This document shows positions 1-8,226 of a stretch of DNA of 52,519 nt, piece by piece. Position 1 is the stretch's first letter; the number at the start of each line of letters is the position of its first letter. Where the stretch lies: contig JAVBTI010000022.1 in NCBI GenBank assembly GCA_031556255.1, positions 1 through 52,519 of the forward strand, written 5' to 3'. The notes under the pieces were generated by a model, which was given only the letters and a program-made list of their open reading frames with translations, did not search any database and was not told the DNA's origin. A program made the position numbers and the translations under genes. Source of the DNA: JAIRQX01 sp031556255. Its GTDB lineage: Bacteria > Chrysiogenota > Deferribacteres > Deferribacterales > JAISNW01.

Positions 1-65
1 CCGTGTGTTAACTGAACAGCATTAATTTTAAAATCTTCTGTGTACTTGCGACGAATTGCGGACAT
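1..65 (-). CDS. IS3-family transposase OrfA, N-terminal fragment (runs off window)
   Basis: The first 21 codons of a minus-strand gene are visible, beginning MSAIRRKYTEDF and continuing FKINAVQLTH. This matches the start of the helix-turn-helix OrfA subunit of IS3/IS911-type transposases (basic RRKYxxDFK followed by A-V-x-L). A strong AGGAGG ribosome-binding site lies 9 bases before the ATG (75-80). The rest of the gene lies beyond base 1. Family assignment rests on a short segment but the motif is characteristic. Confidence 0.7.
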   Translation of the reverse strand, partial: MSAIRRKYTEDFKINAVQLTH

Positions 66-136
66 TTAAACGTTCCTCCTTATCAGTTCTTAACATAAAA
101 TGCCTCGCTTAACAAACTGTACGCTTTTTTAGCACA
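1..136 (-). mobile_element. Edge of an IS3-family insertion sequence
   Basis: The OrfA start codon sits about 70 bases from a plausible element end. Read on the minus strand, the sequence ending at base 136 begins TGTGCTAAAAAAGCGT. IS3 elements usually begin with TG and carry a short A/T-rich leader before orfA. Base 137 onward reads as a different, decayed gene, which supports a junction here. The other terminus and any target duplication are outside the window, so the boundary is an estimate to within a few bases. Confidence 0.5.
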
Positions 137-328
137 GACCCGTTTGTTGCGGACTGGAACGAGCGGTCGAAAATCATGGGGCAGATGCCTGGCTATATTA
201 CCACGACTCTCTACAGATCGTTATTGTCCGGTGCACAATATCAAATCGCTTTGGCGCAATCCTGTACCGGTTCGATTCAGGTCCCGGCATTCTTTTACAG
301 ACCTGCATTTACAAATTTTTCTGTTTGA
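137..328 (+). pseudogene. Remnant of an antibiotic-biosynthesis-monooxygenase (ABM) domain gene cut by the IS element
   Basis: Reading the plus strand from the IS junction gives DPFVADWNERSKIMGQMPGY then ITTTLYRSLLSGAQYQI. This pattern (W-x2-R-x2-I-M-x3-PG-[YF]-I-x-T-x-L-x-R-x-L) is typical of small ABM-domain proteins. The N-terminal half is missing, replaced by the IS, and after about base 240 the similarity dissolves, with a neighbouring frame reading SLWRNP, suggesting a frameshift. No start codon or ribosome-binding site remains. The call is a recognition-level inference. The rest of 81-498 holds only the features listed here. Confidence 0.35.
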
Positions 329-425
329 GTGCCTCATGAAAACCTATGGTACTGTCAACATCGTAAAGCTCAAGCAGGCTCCGGGTTATATCACTGTGAC
401 TGTCTGGTCCCAGCTCTTTTTGCAT
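309..425 (-). CDS. Possible 38-residue small protein, function unknown
   Basis: An ATG at 425 opens 38 codons ending at TAA (309). The peptide is acidic at its start and leucine-rich (starts MQKELGPDSHSD, ends HEALKQKNL). A GGAGGG motif 9 bases before the ATG could be a ribosome-binding site, but it lies inside the 3' arm of the terminator hairpin at 427-462, so it could only be used in read-through transcripts. No family is recognised. It overlaps antisense to the decayed ABM remnant, and may be chance. Confidence 0.2.
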   Translation of the reverse strand: MQKELGPDSHSDITRSLLELYDVDSTIGFHEALKQKNL

Positions 426-426
426 A

Positions 427-462
427 TAAAAAATCCCTCCATGATTTATATCACGGAAGGAT
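427..462 (-). terminator. Rho-independent terminator of the fix/acyl-CoA operon
   Basis: On the minus strand, arms 462-450 and 445-433 pair over 13 positions (two G-U pairs) around a 4-base loop and are followed by six T residues (433-428). It lies 37 bases after the fixX stop codon, so it marks the 3' end of the ten-gene operon. Confidence 0.85.
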
Positions 463-498
463 ATTCACTTGCAGATAATTTCTTACAGGCTGTATACC

Positions 499-771
499 TT
501 ATCCGAATCTGTATTCGATACCCATGCCGCCTTTCGGAAATGTCCATTTGGATACGACCACGCCGAAGGATAGTATCCGGCAGGTACCGCATTCAAAACA
601 GCCCGCGTGATCAAATGTCAGAATTCCGTCGGTATATTTATACAGCCCTGCCGGGCAGGCCCGTACCAGCACCATGATATCTTCCGGGCGGGCGTTTTTG
701 TTTACCTCAATATGGGGGTAATGCTCATCCACATGAAACTTATCCACCCCAAGTTTTTCTTCGACCGTCAT
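499..771 (-). CDS. fixX: FixX-type ferredoxin-like protein
   Basis: This is a small (90-residue) ferredoxin-like subunit that works with FixC in electron transfer from ETF-like FixAB to quinone or ferredoxin. The cysteines expected for one [4Fe-4S] cluster are present: CPAG near the middle, then CFECGTC. I place the start at 771, where the ATG overlaps the fixC stop in an ATGA arrangement with a GGAGTGAGG site just upstream. An earlier in-frame ATG at 792 would add seven residues without a better site. It is the last gene of the operon and is followed by a terminator. Identity is secure from motif and the fixABCX gene order. Confidence 0.92.
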   Translation of the reverse strand: MTVEEKLGVDKFHVDEHYPHIEVNKNARPEDIMVLVRACPAGLYKYTDGILTFDHAGCFECGTCRILSFGVVVSKWTFPKGGMGIEYRFG

Positions 772-2057
772 AATGACCTCACTCCTTTCCAACCGTCCTT
801 TACAATATTCAACAATCCGACTTTCTTTGCCGGCTTCAGCAGCTTAGGCAGCATCGGTTCCGTCGGCGTCCCGTCGACCGTGGAGATACTCCCAAACATT
901 TCGTCAATCATTTGCGGATAGCTGTTAAAGATTCTGTGGTTTTCCATGAAATGGGGGAACTTTCTGTAGTGCTTCATGTCCCGCATGACGAAGCCGTCAT
1001 CAAGAAGTTGTTTATACCGGCCCAGCGCCGCCGCGGAGAAGTTACCTATCTGCTTTGCCTCCGTAATTGCCTTTGCCGCAGCAACCGCGGAACCCACAGC
1101 CAGATCCATTCCGCGCACGGTATAGCCAGAGTTTATTATCAGATGCGCCGCATCACCCACGGCCACAATACCGTTTCCGTGGAGGGATGGAACCATGCTG
1201 TAACCGCCCTCCGCAACCATGTGGCCGGAATATTCCGCAAGCCTGCCGCCCTCTATAAGCGGCCGGACGGCAGGATGAGCTCTGAATTGCTCCAGCATTT
1301 CATGCACACTTTTCCCGGATTTGATAAGCTCCGCTGTGGTTACAACGATTCCCAGAGAAAGGGACGATCTGTTGGTATACAGAAACCCGCCGCCAATTCT
1401 GCCGTCTGACGGCCAGCCTGCGAACATCCACGCCGTACCCTCGCCCGGCGCGGCATTAAATCTCTCATTAATGGTCTCTTCATCCAGTTCGATGATTTCC
1501 TTCACGCCGACGGCGATTTGCCGGGGGCTGACGGCCTGCTTTTGCAGCCCCGCCTTTTCCATAAGCTGGGAATTTGCGCCGTCCGCGAGAACGACGACAT
1601 CCGCGAACATCTCCTCTCCCCCTGCAATAATCCCGCAGACTTTGCCGTCCCGGATCGCCAGATCTTCCACCAGTACTCCGTTCACGGTTACCGCGCCAGC
1701 TTCCTCGGCCTGCTCCATGAGCCAGCGGTCGAACAAACTCCGCAGGACAGTATACGACTCTGCTCCTGGACGTGAAAGCCTGTCAGAAGCATAATCCACA
1801 GTGAAACTGGAGGTTCCTGTCATCATGCTGACACGTTCTCTGGTAATTTTACGCTCCATTGGCGCCTTCAGCGCAAAACCCGGGAGGATTTTCTCAAGGC
1901 TGTGGCTGTAAAGGCGGCCTCCGGTCATATTTTTGGCGCCGGAGTAGTTGCCCCGCTCCACCACGACCGTCTCAATCCCTTCTTTGGCAAGCAACAACGC
2001 TGTTACCGCTCCCGCGATACCGCCGCCGACAATGATTACATCAAATTTATCTTCCAT
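768..2057 (-). CDS. fixC: FixC-type FAD-dependent ETF:quinone oxidoreductase-like protein
   Basis: This 429-residue flavoprotein has a dinucleotide-binding motif at its N-terminus (VIIVGGGIAGAVTALLLA, residues 8-25) and a second FAD-contacting segment (VGDAAHLI) about two thirds along. In FixABCX systems FixC takes electrons from the FixAB flavodoxin-like pair and, with FixX, passes them to the quinone pool or to a ferredoxin; some FixABCX complexes bifurcate electrons. It overlaps fixX by 4 bases and follows fixB by 13 bases. Length and motifs fit the family, and no defect is visible. Confidence 0.93.
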   Translation of the reverse strand: MEDKFDVIIVGGGIAGAVTALLLAKEGIETVVVERGNYSGAKNMTGGRLYSHSLEKILPGFALKAPMERKITRERVSMMTGTSSFTVDYASDRLSRPGAESYTVLRSLFDRWLMEQAEEAGAVTVNGVLVEDLAIRDGKVCGIIAGGEEMFADVVVLADGANSQLMEKAGLQKQAVSPRQIAVGVKEIIELDEETINERFNAAPGEGTAWMFAGWPSDGRIGGGFLYTNRSSLSLGIVVTTAELIKSGKSVHEMLEQFRAHPAVRPLIEGGRLAEYSGHMVAEGGYSMVPSLHGNGIVAVGDAAHLIINSGYTVRGMDLAVGSAVAAAKAITEAKQIGNFSAAALGRYKQLLDDGFVMRDMKHYRKFPHFMENHRIFNSYPQMIDEMFGSISTVDGTPTEPMLPKLLKPAKKVGLLNIVKDGWKGVRSL

Positions 2058-2070
2058 CTGCTTCCCCGTA

Positions 2071-2973
2071 TCAGCCTTTCGTAAGCCTGGAAAGAACAGG
2101 CAACGCCTGTTTTAAGTCCCCCACCAGCCCATAGTCGCAATGTTTAAAGATGGGGGCATTTTTGTCTTTGTTAATAGCGAGGATAAGTTTAGCGGAGCTT
2201 AACCCGACGGTATGCTGAACCTGGCCGGAAATCCCCACGGCTACATAGACGTCCGGTTTAATCGTCACGCCGGACACGCCTATATACCGGCTCGCGTCCA
2301 TCCAGCCCTCCCCTTCCGCTATCGGACGGGAACAGCCTATTTCCGCCCCGATGGCGGCAGCAAACTCTTCCGCGAGCGCAAGATCCGCCTGCTCTGTAAA
2401 TCCCCGTCCGACGCCGACCACTCTTTTGGCGGCCGCAAGATTTACGGTCTGACCTGTCTTCCGGCGCGTTTCTTTACGGATAATTTTTCTGTTTCCGTCC
2501 ACGAATGCAACCTCTTGTACAGTCCCGGCCGCGCCGCCGACAGGTTCGAAAGAACCGGCGCTAATGGTGATGACAGCCTTTTTTGTGTTTTTAAGTGTCC
2601 GCACCGCCGCGCCGCCGTAGTACATCTGCGTGCCCTGAAATATCCCGCCTTCGGTTTTAATATCGCCGAGATCGGTCAGAGCTGAGGTGCCGAGCGCCGC
2701 CGCAAGGCGCGCCGCCATATACTTGCCGCGTTTTGTGGCACTGATGAATACCGCTTCCGGCTTTTCCGCGTCCACAAGGTTTTTGAGTGTTGCAAAACAG
2801 TCTTCCTGCATTCTATGCGTATCGGGAGAATAAAACACCTTTGCCGCGGGGACGGTACCCGCCTCTGCGGCGGAACAGACGGCAAAGGCGACAGTCTCCC
2901 CACCGAGAAACTTTACGCCGGCGCACAGTTCACTGTAGTTTTCCAGTTTATCGCTGTAGACCAGTATTTTCAT
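2071..2973 (-). CDS. fixB: FixB, electron transfer flavoprotein alpha subunit
   Basis: This 300-residue ETF alpha subunit carries the C-terminal FAD-binding region expected of EtfA/FixB: VVGVGRGFT, CSRPIAEGEGW, YIGVSGVTIKP and VGISGQVQH. Together with FixA it accepts electrons from the acyl-CoA dehydrogenase encoded upstream. The ATG at 2973 is preferred because an AGGAG site lies 6 bases upstream; a TTG two codons earlier would sit almost on that site. The ribosome-binding site overlaps the end of fixA, suggesting coupled translation. Confidence 0.93.
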   Translation of the reverse strand: MKILVYSDKLENYSELCAGVKFLGGETVAFAVCSAAEAGTVPAAKVFYSPDTHRMQEDCFATLKNLVDAEKPEAVFISATKRGKYMAARLAAALGTSALTDLGDIKTEGGIFQGTQMYYGGAAVRTLKNTKKAVITISAGSFEPVGGAAGTVQEVAFVDGNRKIIRKETRRKTGQTVNLAAAKRVVGVGRGFTEQADLALAEEFAAAIGAEIGCSRPIAEGEGWMDASRYIGVSGVTIKPDVYVAVGISGQVQHTVGLSSAKLILAINKDKNAPIFKHCDYGLVGDLKQALPVLSRLTKG

Positions 2974-2982
2974 CGCCAACTC

Positions 2983-3723
2983 CTACTTAATATCGTTCTT
3001 GATTTTTTCGAAAAACTCTTCAACTTTTTCGGTAATGATCTGTTTGCGATCCGCCTGTTCGGGGGCGAGAACACTGACCACAGCCACGGCGGGCTCAGGC
3101 ACGGAAATGCCTAGGTCGCCGCAGTTCCACTCTGTGACAGGTTTTTTCCCGGCGGCCAGAATGTCTTTCATGCCGGGCAGGCGCGGCTTATTGATGTCGG
3201 ATGTCACGCAGACAACAGCAGGCAGGGGAAGTTCAAGCACCTCCACAGTGTCTTCCAGAGTGCGTTCTACTTCCAGCTTGCCGCCCTGTGCCGTTATTTT
3301 ACTTACGGCGTTTATCACGGGCAGGTCGAGGATTTCCCCAAGCTGGATGCCCGTCTGTTGAGTATAAACGTCTGCGGATCCTTCACCGCACAGAATTAGA
3401 TCGAAGTCGATTTTTTTAGCCGCCGCCGCGAGGACGAGAGCCGTCTGGTGGGTGTCTGCATCCGCAAGCGCTTCATCGATCACAAGGTATAACTCCTGAG
3501 GGCCTCTGGACAGGATTGCTTTCTTAAGCTTACTGTTCTCAAGCAGCCTGCCGCCCACACTCAGAGCTTTGACATGCTCCGACAGGCGAATCGCCTCCTC
3601 GACCGCGTTCAGATCGTACAGACTGAGTTTCAGCTCGGCCCGGTCATAGGATAATTCCCTGTTGGGCAGGACCGAAATATCCTGCTCCTCATACACAACT
3701 TTATAGCACACCAAGATATTCAT
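2983..3723 (-). CDS. fixA: FixA, electron transfer flavoprotein beta subunit
   Basis: This 246-residue ETF beta subunit pairs with FixB. Typical EtfB/FixA stretches are LYDLNAVEEAIRL near residue 40, LILCGEGSADVYTQQTGIQLG in the middle (the conserved GxxxxDxxTxQ-G segment) and LPAVVCVT later. I choose ATG 3723 (MNILVCYKVV), which has AGGAG 10 bases upstream; the ATG at 3732 abuts that site. About 59 bases separate it from the MFS gene stop, so fixABCX may form a sub-unit of the operon, but no promoter is evident. Confidence 0.93.
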   Translation of the reverse strand: MNILVCYKVVYEEQDISVLPNRELSYDRAELKLSLYDLNAVEEAIRLSEHVKALSVGGRLLENSKLKKAILSRGPQELYLVIDEALADADTHQTALVLAAAAKKIDFDLILCGEGSADVYTQQTGIQLGEILDLPVINAVSKITAQGGKLEVERTLEDTVEVLELPLPAVVCVTSDINKPRLPGMKDILAAGKKPVTEWNCGDLGISVPEPAVAVVSVLAPEQADRKQIITEKVEEFFEKIKNDIK

Positions 3724-3782
3724 AAGAGGCATACTCCTGTTAAACTAAGGAGGGGGGAATCCGTTCCCCCCTGTTACTTGCG

Positions 3783-5018
3783 CTACGCGCTTTTCCCAAG
3801 CTGGAACCTGGGCAGCATCAGGCCGATAAGGGCGCCAGCCAGCGCACCAAGGCCGAGAACTATAAATCCTCCGGTCCATCCCAGTGTGTTTGCGACGGAA
3901 GTGGAAACTAACGGAGCAAGCACACCGCCTGCGCCGATACCCGCAAAAATTGTCAGACCGAACATTTTACCCGCCGCGTCGGCATCTCCCAGCAGATCCA
4001 TGGGGAGCGCGCCCAGTGTGGCATTGGTAACCGGCACTCCCCAGCCCACCATTATGCAGGTGATAAGCAGCACCGCGAAGGATACGGGCGCCAGGAAGGG
4101 GAACAGTATTACGGTGACTGCCGCTACGAGAAACCCCGGTACGGCCATCACCCAGGAGCGCGCTTTAACCGGCGCCCAGCCTTTTTTGACAAGGGAGTCG
4201 GAAATAATGCCGCCGACAGGGGTTGCCACGACGCCAATCAGGCCTGTAAGCAGTACTGCAAGACCGATCTGCGCACCGGTATAACCCAGGGTCATCATGT
4301 ATCCGGGCAGGATGGAGTTGAAGCCGATAAGCTGCCAGCAGTTGAAGAAAAGGCAGAGAGCGCACAGCCACGCCGCAATAGTTTTAAACGGATTGATTTT
4401 TGAGCCCATTGATGCCACAGCTTTCTCGGATGCCTCCATAGGATAGAGATCCTTAGGAGGATTACGCATAAATATCGCCCAAATTATGGTGAAAATCAGC
4501 AGAATAATGGCGAAATAATTGAACGCGCCCTGCCATGTACCAGCCATCTTCATGAGGATATCAGCTATAAGACCGCCGGAGCCTATGCCCACTGTCAGGC
4601 CGCCGCCGATTACGCCAGCCGCAAGGCCGCGCTGCTGAAGTGGGAACCACGCCATGCTGCTGTTGATAGCCACGAGCCACAGTATCCCCCAGCCCTGAAA
4701 AAAGCGCAGCACAAGTACCAAACCGTAAGAGTTGGCCAGCGGAATGCAAAAAACGCTTATAATCATGAGTATAAGACCGAGAAGCCCCGCGTTCCTGTGC
4801 CCTACTTTGGGCGAAATGGACGCTTCAACGAAGCTGCCCACCGCATAGCCGAGCATAAGCATTGAACCGCCCAGGCTGGCCTGTACGCTGGAGATCTTAA
4901 AAGTTTCGGCTAGGCTGGGAGCCGCCATATACCATGTTGTAAGGCCGGCGTAGGCCAGAACACATATAAAAAAGTTTATGACCAGTATCACCCAGCGATA
5001 TGATGAGTTTGTTTTCAT
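3783..5018 (-). CDS. Major facilitator superfamily transporter (substrate unknown)
   Basis: A 411-residue integral membrane protein with about 12 hydrophobic segments and a central hydrophilic loop near residue 195 (RNPPKDLYP), as in MFS carriers. Segment SMAWFPLQQRGLAAGVIGGG resembles organic-anion and oxalate/formate-type MFS members. It sits between the amidase and fixA genes, with a GGAGG site before the ATG, so it probably imports the operon's substrate or exchanges it with a product. In carnitine operons this role is filled by CaiT, a BCCT-family protein, so the carrier here is non-homologous. The substrate cannot be read from sequence. Confidence 0.85.
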   Translation of the reverse strand: MKTNSSYRWVILVINFFICVLAYAGLTTWYMAAPSLAETFKISSVQASLGGSMLMLGYAVGSFVEASISPKVGHRNAGLLGLILMIISVFCIPLANSYGLVLVLRFFQGWGILWLVAINSSMAWFPLQQRGLAAGVIGGGLTVGIGSGGLIADILMKMAGTWQGAFNYFAIILLIFTIIWAIFMRNPPKDLYPMEASEKAVASMGSKINPFKTIAAWLCALCLFFNCWQLIGFNSILPGYMMTLGYTGAQIGLAVLLTGLIGVVATPVGGIISDSLVKKGWAPVKARSWVMAVPGFLVAAVTVILFPFLAPVSFAVLLITCIMVGWGVPVTNATLGALPMDLLGDADAAGKMFGLTIFAGIGAGGVLAPLVSTSVANTLGWTGGFIVLGLGALAGALIGLMLPRFQLGKSA

Positions 5019-5030
5019 TATTGCCTCCGC

Positions 5031-6452
5031 CTATTTCAACGCCGGCGATTTTTTGTGAAAGTCTGTGACGCTCTGGAACGCTGCTCCGGCCCTGTAGAGC
5101 GTGACCTCGTCAAAATGTTTCCCGATAAGCTGCATTCCGATGGGGAGATTCTTCCCGTCAACGCCGCAGGGAACGTTCATGCCCGGAAGCCCCGTCAGGC
5201 TGGGTATGGATGTGTAAAGCATCATCATATCAAGGAAATCTTCCTTGACGCCGTTGATGACCAGATCGTAGGCCCCCACCGGAAGCGCGGTATAGGAAAG
5301 GGTCGGTGTCAGAAAGAAATCAACTTCCCGGAACGCTTTGACGAATTCCTCGCGGACAAGGCGGCGGTAGCGCTGCGCCTGAATATAATGGGTAGCCTTG
5401 TAAAATTCTCCGCTCTCCAGCAGCAGCCTTACGTCGTCGCCATAATTTTCCGGCTGTTCTCTCAGCCATTTCTGATGATAGGTTGAAGGTTCGCTGGCTT
5501 CTACTATTATCTGGGCGGTGGCTGTTTCGACAGAGTCCAGATGCTCAAAGCTGAACTCAACAACCTGCACGCCAAGACTTTCAAAGGTTTTAATCGCCTC
5601 TTTTATGGCTTTGACCACGTCGGGCTGGTCGCGTTTGAACATGATGTCCGGAATAATTCCAAGGCGCATTTTATTCGTGCCTAGCGGGAGCTGTGAGGTG
5701 TAATCCGTTACCGGCTCGAAGGCGCAGCTTCCGTCGCTGTAGTCATGCCCGGCGATGACGTTAAAAAGAATAGCGTTATCTTCAACAGTGCGGGTCATCG
5801 GCCCACAGGTGTCCATCGTCCACGCGAGCGGAACGATCCCGGCGTTACTTACCCGTCCGAGGGTGGGACGCATACCGACAATGCCGTTTATGCAGGAGGG
5901 AAGCCGGACGGAGCCGCCGGTATCCGTGCCCAGCGCGCCCAGCACTGTTCCACTGGCCACGGCCGCGCCGGAACCGCCTGAGGAACCGGCGACAAATTTG
6001 TCAGGATCCCACGGATTGCGTGATACGCCATGATGGGGGTTATCCGTTGTCGCACCCCAGGCGAATTCATGCATGTTGGTTTTACCGAGAATCACAGCCC
6101 CTGCGCCCTTCAGCTTCGAAGTGACTGTGGCGTCTTTTTCAGGAACCCAGTCTATAAGGACCTTGCTGCCGGCGGTGGTTTTCAAGCCGGCCATGCTGAT
6201 ATTGTCTTTCAGTGCCAGAGGAATTCCGTGCAGCGGCCCGAGGCAGTGCCCGGCCATGAGCATGTCTTCATGAGCCTTCGCCACCTTTTGGGCGGACTCC
6301 TTGTAAACCGATATGTAGCTGTTGAGCCTTTCCTCGGTGCTGTCGAGCCTCTCAATGCAGGCGTTCAGCAGTTCCACCGGAGACAGTTTTTTGTTCATCA
6401 TAAGCTTATGAGCTTCAGCAATCGTGAGGCTTCGGAGTTCTTTTGTATTCAT
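5031..6452 (-). CDS. Amidase-signature family amidase (AtzE/GatA-like)
   Basis: A 473-residue cytoplasmic hydrolase with the full Ser-cisSer-Lys triad: Lys82 in ALKDNI, Ser157 in VAGSSGGSG, and nucleophile Ser181 in GTDTGGSVR, the last two 24 residues apart as in the family. It would hydrolyse an amide (or related C-N bond) to a carboxylate plus ammonia or an amine. The small AtzG-like gene directly upstream suggests a two-subunit enzyme like AtzEG or GatA-GatC. GatA itself is less likely because no gatB or gatC is nearby and the setting is catabolic. A GGGGGAAACC site precedes the ATG. Confidence 0.88.
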   Translation of the reverse strand: MNTKELRSLTIAEAHKLMMNKKLSPVELLNACIERLDSTEERLNSYISVYKESAQKVAKAHEDMLMAGHCLGPLHGIPLALKDNISMAGLKTTAGSKVLIDWVPEKDATVTSKLKGAGAVILGKTNMHEFAWGATTDNPHHGVSRNPWDPDKFVAGSSGGSGAAVASGTVLGALGTDTGGSVRLPSCINGIVGMRPTLGRVSNAGIVPLAWTMDTCGPMTRTVEDNAILFNVIAGHDYSDGSCAFEPVTDYTSQLPLGTNKMRLGIIPDIMFKRDQPDVVKAIKEAIKTFESLGVQVVEFSFEHLDSVETATAQIIVEASEPSTYHQKWLREQPENYGDDVRLLLESGEFYKATHYIQAQRYRRLVREEFVKAFREVDFFLTPTLSYTALPVGAYDLVINGVKEDFLDMMMLYTSIPSLTGLPGMNVPCGVDGKNLPIGMQLIGKHFDEVTLYRAGAAFQSVTDFHKKSPALK

Positions 6453-6464
6453 GGTTTCCCCCTG

Positions 6465-6668
6465 TTAACCGTTCGCCCGGAGTATGCTCGCGGGAATCGT
6501 GTCCAGATACTTCTCATCCATCATCTTCTCGGCAAGAGCGTTGGCATTGTTGTACCAAATTTCCGTGTTCCGGGTAATTGTGCCGATACGCTCCGCCTTG
6601 AGCGGCAGGTTAATCAACTTTGCCATTTCCGCAACATTCTGCGTGCTTAACGTAATTTTCTTAGCCAT
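6465..6668 (-). CDS. AtzG-like small amidase partner (DUF4089-type)
   Basis: A 67-residue protein: VAEMAKLINLPLKAERIGTI, followed by a helix-rich middle and DTIPASILRANG at the end. The layout (short helical protein wrapped round an amidase, GatC-like) and position immediately before the amidase match AtzG, which stabilises the 1-carboxybiuret hydrolase AtzE. It starts one base after the CoA-transferase stop, with AGGAGG upstream. Family call is by resemblance and context. If correct, the amidase acts as a heteromer. Confidence 0.65.
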   Translation of the reverse strand: MAKKITLSTQNVAEMAKLINLPLKAERIGTITRNTEIWYNNANALAEKMMDEKYLDTIPASILRANG

Positions 6669-6669
6669 A

Positions 6670-8226
6670 CTACCGAACCTCCTTAGTGCAAATAATTTTA
6701 TTCAACCCCATGGGCTCATTCCTGAAAATCCGTTCATCCATCAGCTTAAGCTGCGGCGATACGGATACATTACCCTCAATCTGATCGAGCACACCCTTCT
6801 GTAAATCCACACCGGGGGCGATCTCCACCAGTTCCACCCCCCTGTCCGTCAGACGGAAAACCGCTCGTTCCGTAACGTAGAGGACTTTTTGGCCTGAACG
6901 CCCTGCGTATTCCCCGCTGAATGTGATCTGCTGAACTTTTTTCTTAAACTTTTTAGACTTGCCCTCGGCAAGTATGGAAAGACTGCCGTCCCCGGTGCCG
7001 ACCCGCAGCCCCCCCGCTGTCAGGGTGCCGCAGAACACAGCGGTTTTCGCATTCTGTGAAATATTTATGAAACCGCCGGGCCCCACCACCTTTGTGCCGA
7101 ATTTTCCGACATTCACATTGCCTCCGGAATCAATTTCAGCCATGCCCAGACAGGTTAAATCAAGATTTCCCCCATCGTAAAAATCAAATTGCGACGGCAT
7201 GTCTATAATGGCTTCAGGGTTATATGCGCCGCCGAAGTCCCCGCCGCCCACGCCCGTTCCGCCGGTTACGCCGGCCTCAATGGTTACGGTTATCATGTCG
7301 GAGATCCCCTCTTCGGCCATAACCGATGAGATCCCGTCGGGAACGCCGATACCCAGATTGATGATACTCCCCGGCACCAGTTCCATTGCCGCGCGGCGGG
7401 CCATAACCTTTCTCTCGTTCATAGGGAGGGGCGGGATGGCCTCCATCGGGATTTTAATCTCGCCGCTGATCGCGGGATTATATTTTATGTTGGCGGACAT
7501 TTGCAGCTTGTCGCTGTCCCCCACCACAACATAATCCACCAGAAAATGCGGCACTTTGATGATTCTCGGATCGATAGTGCCCGCCTGAACCACCCGCTCC
7601 ACCTCAACCATAACAATCCCGCCGCTGGCCTTCGCCGCCATGGCAAGAGCGCAGCAGTCCAGGAAAAACATCTCTTTTTCCATGGAAATATTGCCTTTGG
7701 TGTCAGCCGTTGTACCCCTCAGGATTGCAACATCAACGTCAAACGATTTGTAAAAAATGTATTCCGAGCCATCTATATTCATCAACTCGACGATACTGTC
7801 CTTTGCCGCTTCATTCATCCTGCCACCGTCAAGACGGGGGTCGATAAATGTACCGAGGCCTACTTTGCTCAAAAGCCCCGGCTGCCCTGCCGCCCGCGTT
7901 CTGAATAGCTGGGCGATGGTGCCCTGCGGCAGGCAATACGCCTCAAACTTATTGCCGTTAATGAGGGGGGCCAGATCCGGCGCCAGACCGTAGTGGCTTG
8001 CGACAGCCTTGCCTATAAGCCCTTCATGTGCCAGCACATTCAGCCCGCTCACTCCGGGGCTTGTGTAGACAGTCAGATTTCTGGGGGAACCCGCGGACAG
8101 AAAGCTCTCCCCGATTCTTCCCACCAGCGTTCCGGGATGGACGGATGCCACAAACCCCGTTATGCCGACACGGTCGTTGTCTTTTATGCGCTTTATAGCC
8201 TCTTCTTTGGTGACTACTTTGCTCAT
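6670..8226 (-). CDS. Family I CoA-transferase with fused alpha and beta domains
   Basis: This 518-residue enzyme transfers CoA between an acyl-CoA donor and a carboxylic acid. The N-terminal half (to about 245) is the alpha domain and the C-terminal half, from about 265, the beta domain (INLGIGVPDGISSVMAEEG). The expected catalytic glutamate is Glu317 in TVTIEAGVTGG, as in propionate CoA-transferase/YdiF-type enzymes. In the operon it would activate the acid released by the amidase. Carnitine systems use CaiB, a family III CoA-transferase, so this is a non-homologous replacement. The gene overlaps the enoyl-CoA hydratase stop by 4 bases (ATGA). Confidence 0.9.
   Translation of the reverse strand: MSKVVTKEEAIKRIKDNDRVGITGFVASVHPGTLVGRIGESFLSAGSPRNLTVYTSPGVSGLNVLAHEGLIGKAVASHYGLAPDLAPLINGNKFEAYCLPQGTIAQLFRTRAAGQPGLLSKVGLGTFIDPRLDGGRMNEAAKDSIVELMNIDGSEYIFYKSFDVDVAILRGTTADTKGNISMEKEMFFLDCCALAMAAKASGGIVMVEVERVVQAGTIDPRIIKVPHFLVDYVVVGDSDKLQMSANIKYNPAISGEIKIPMEAIPPLPMNERKVMARRAAMELVPGSIINLGIGVPDGISSVMAEEGISDMITVTIEAGVTGGTGVGGGDFGGAYNPEAIIDMPSQFDFYDGGNLDLTCLGMAEIDSGGNVNVGKFGTKVVGPGGFINISQNAKTAVFCGTLTAGGLRVGTGDGSLSILAEGKSKKFKKKVQQITFSGEYAGRSGQKVLYVTERAVFRLTDRGVELVEIAPGVDLQKGVLDQIEGNVSVSPQLKLMDERIFRNEPMGLNKIICTKEVR

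Noticed and set aside
261..289. A TTCGATT segment with partly paired flanks resembling a tRNA T-arm
   Set aside because: Only 4 of 5 stem pairs form, and there is no matching acceptor, D-arm or anticodon arm upstream. It falls within the decayed ABM-like coding remnant.
5031..6452. GatA (Glu-tRNA amidotransferase) identity for the amidase
   Set aside because: No gatB is nearby, the small partner looks like AtzG rather than GatC, and the gene lies inside a sigma-54 catabolic operon.
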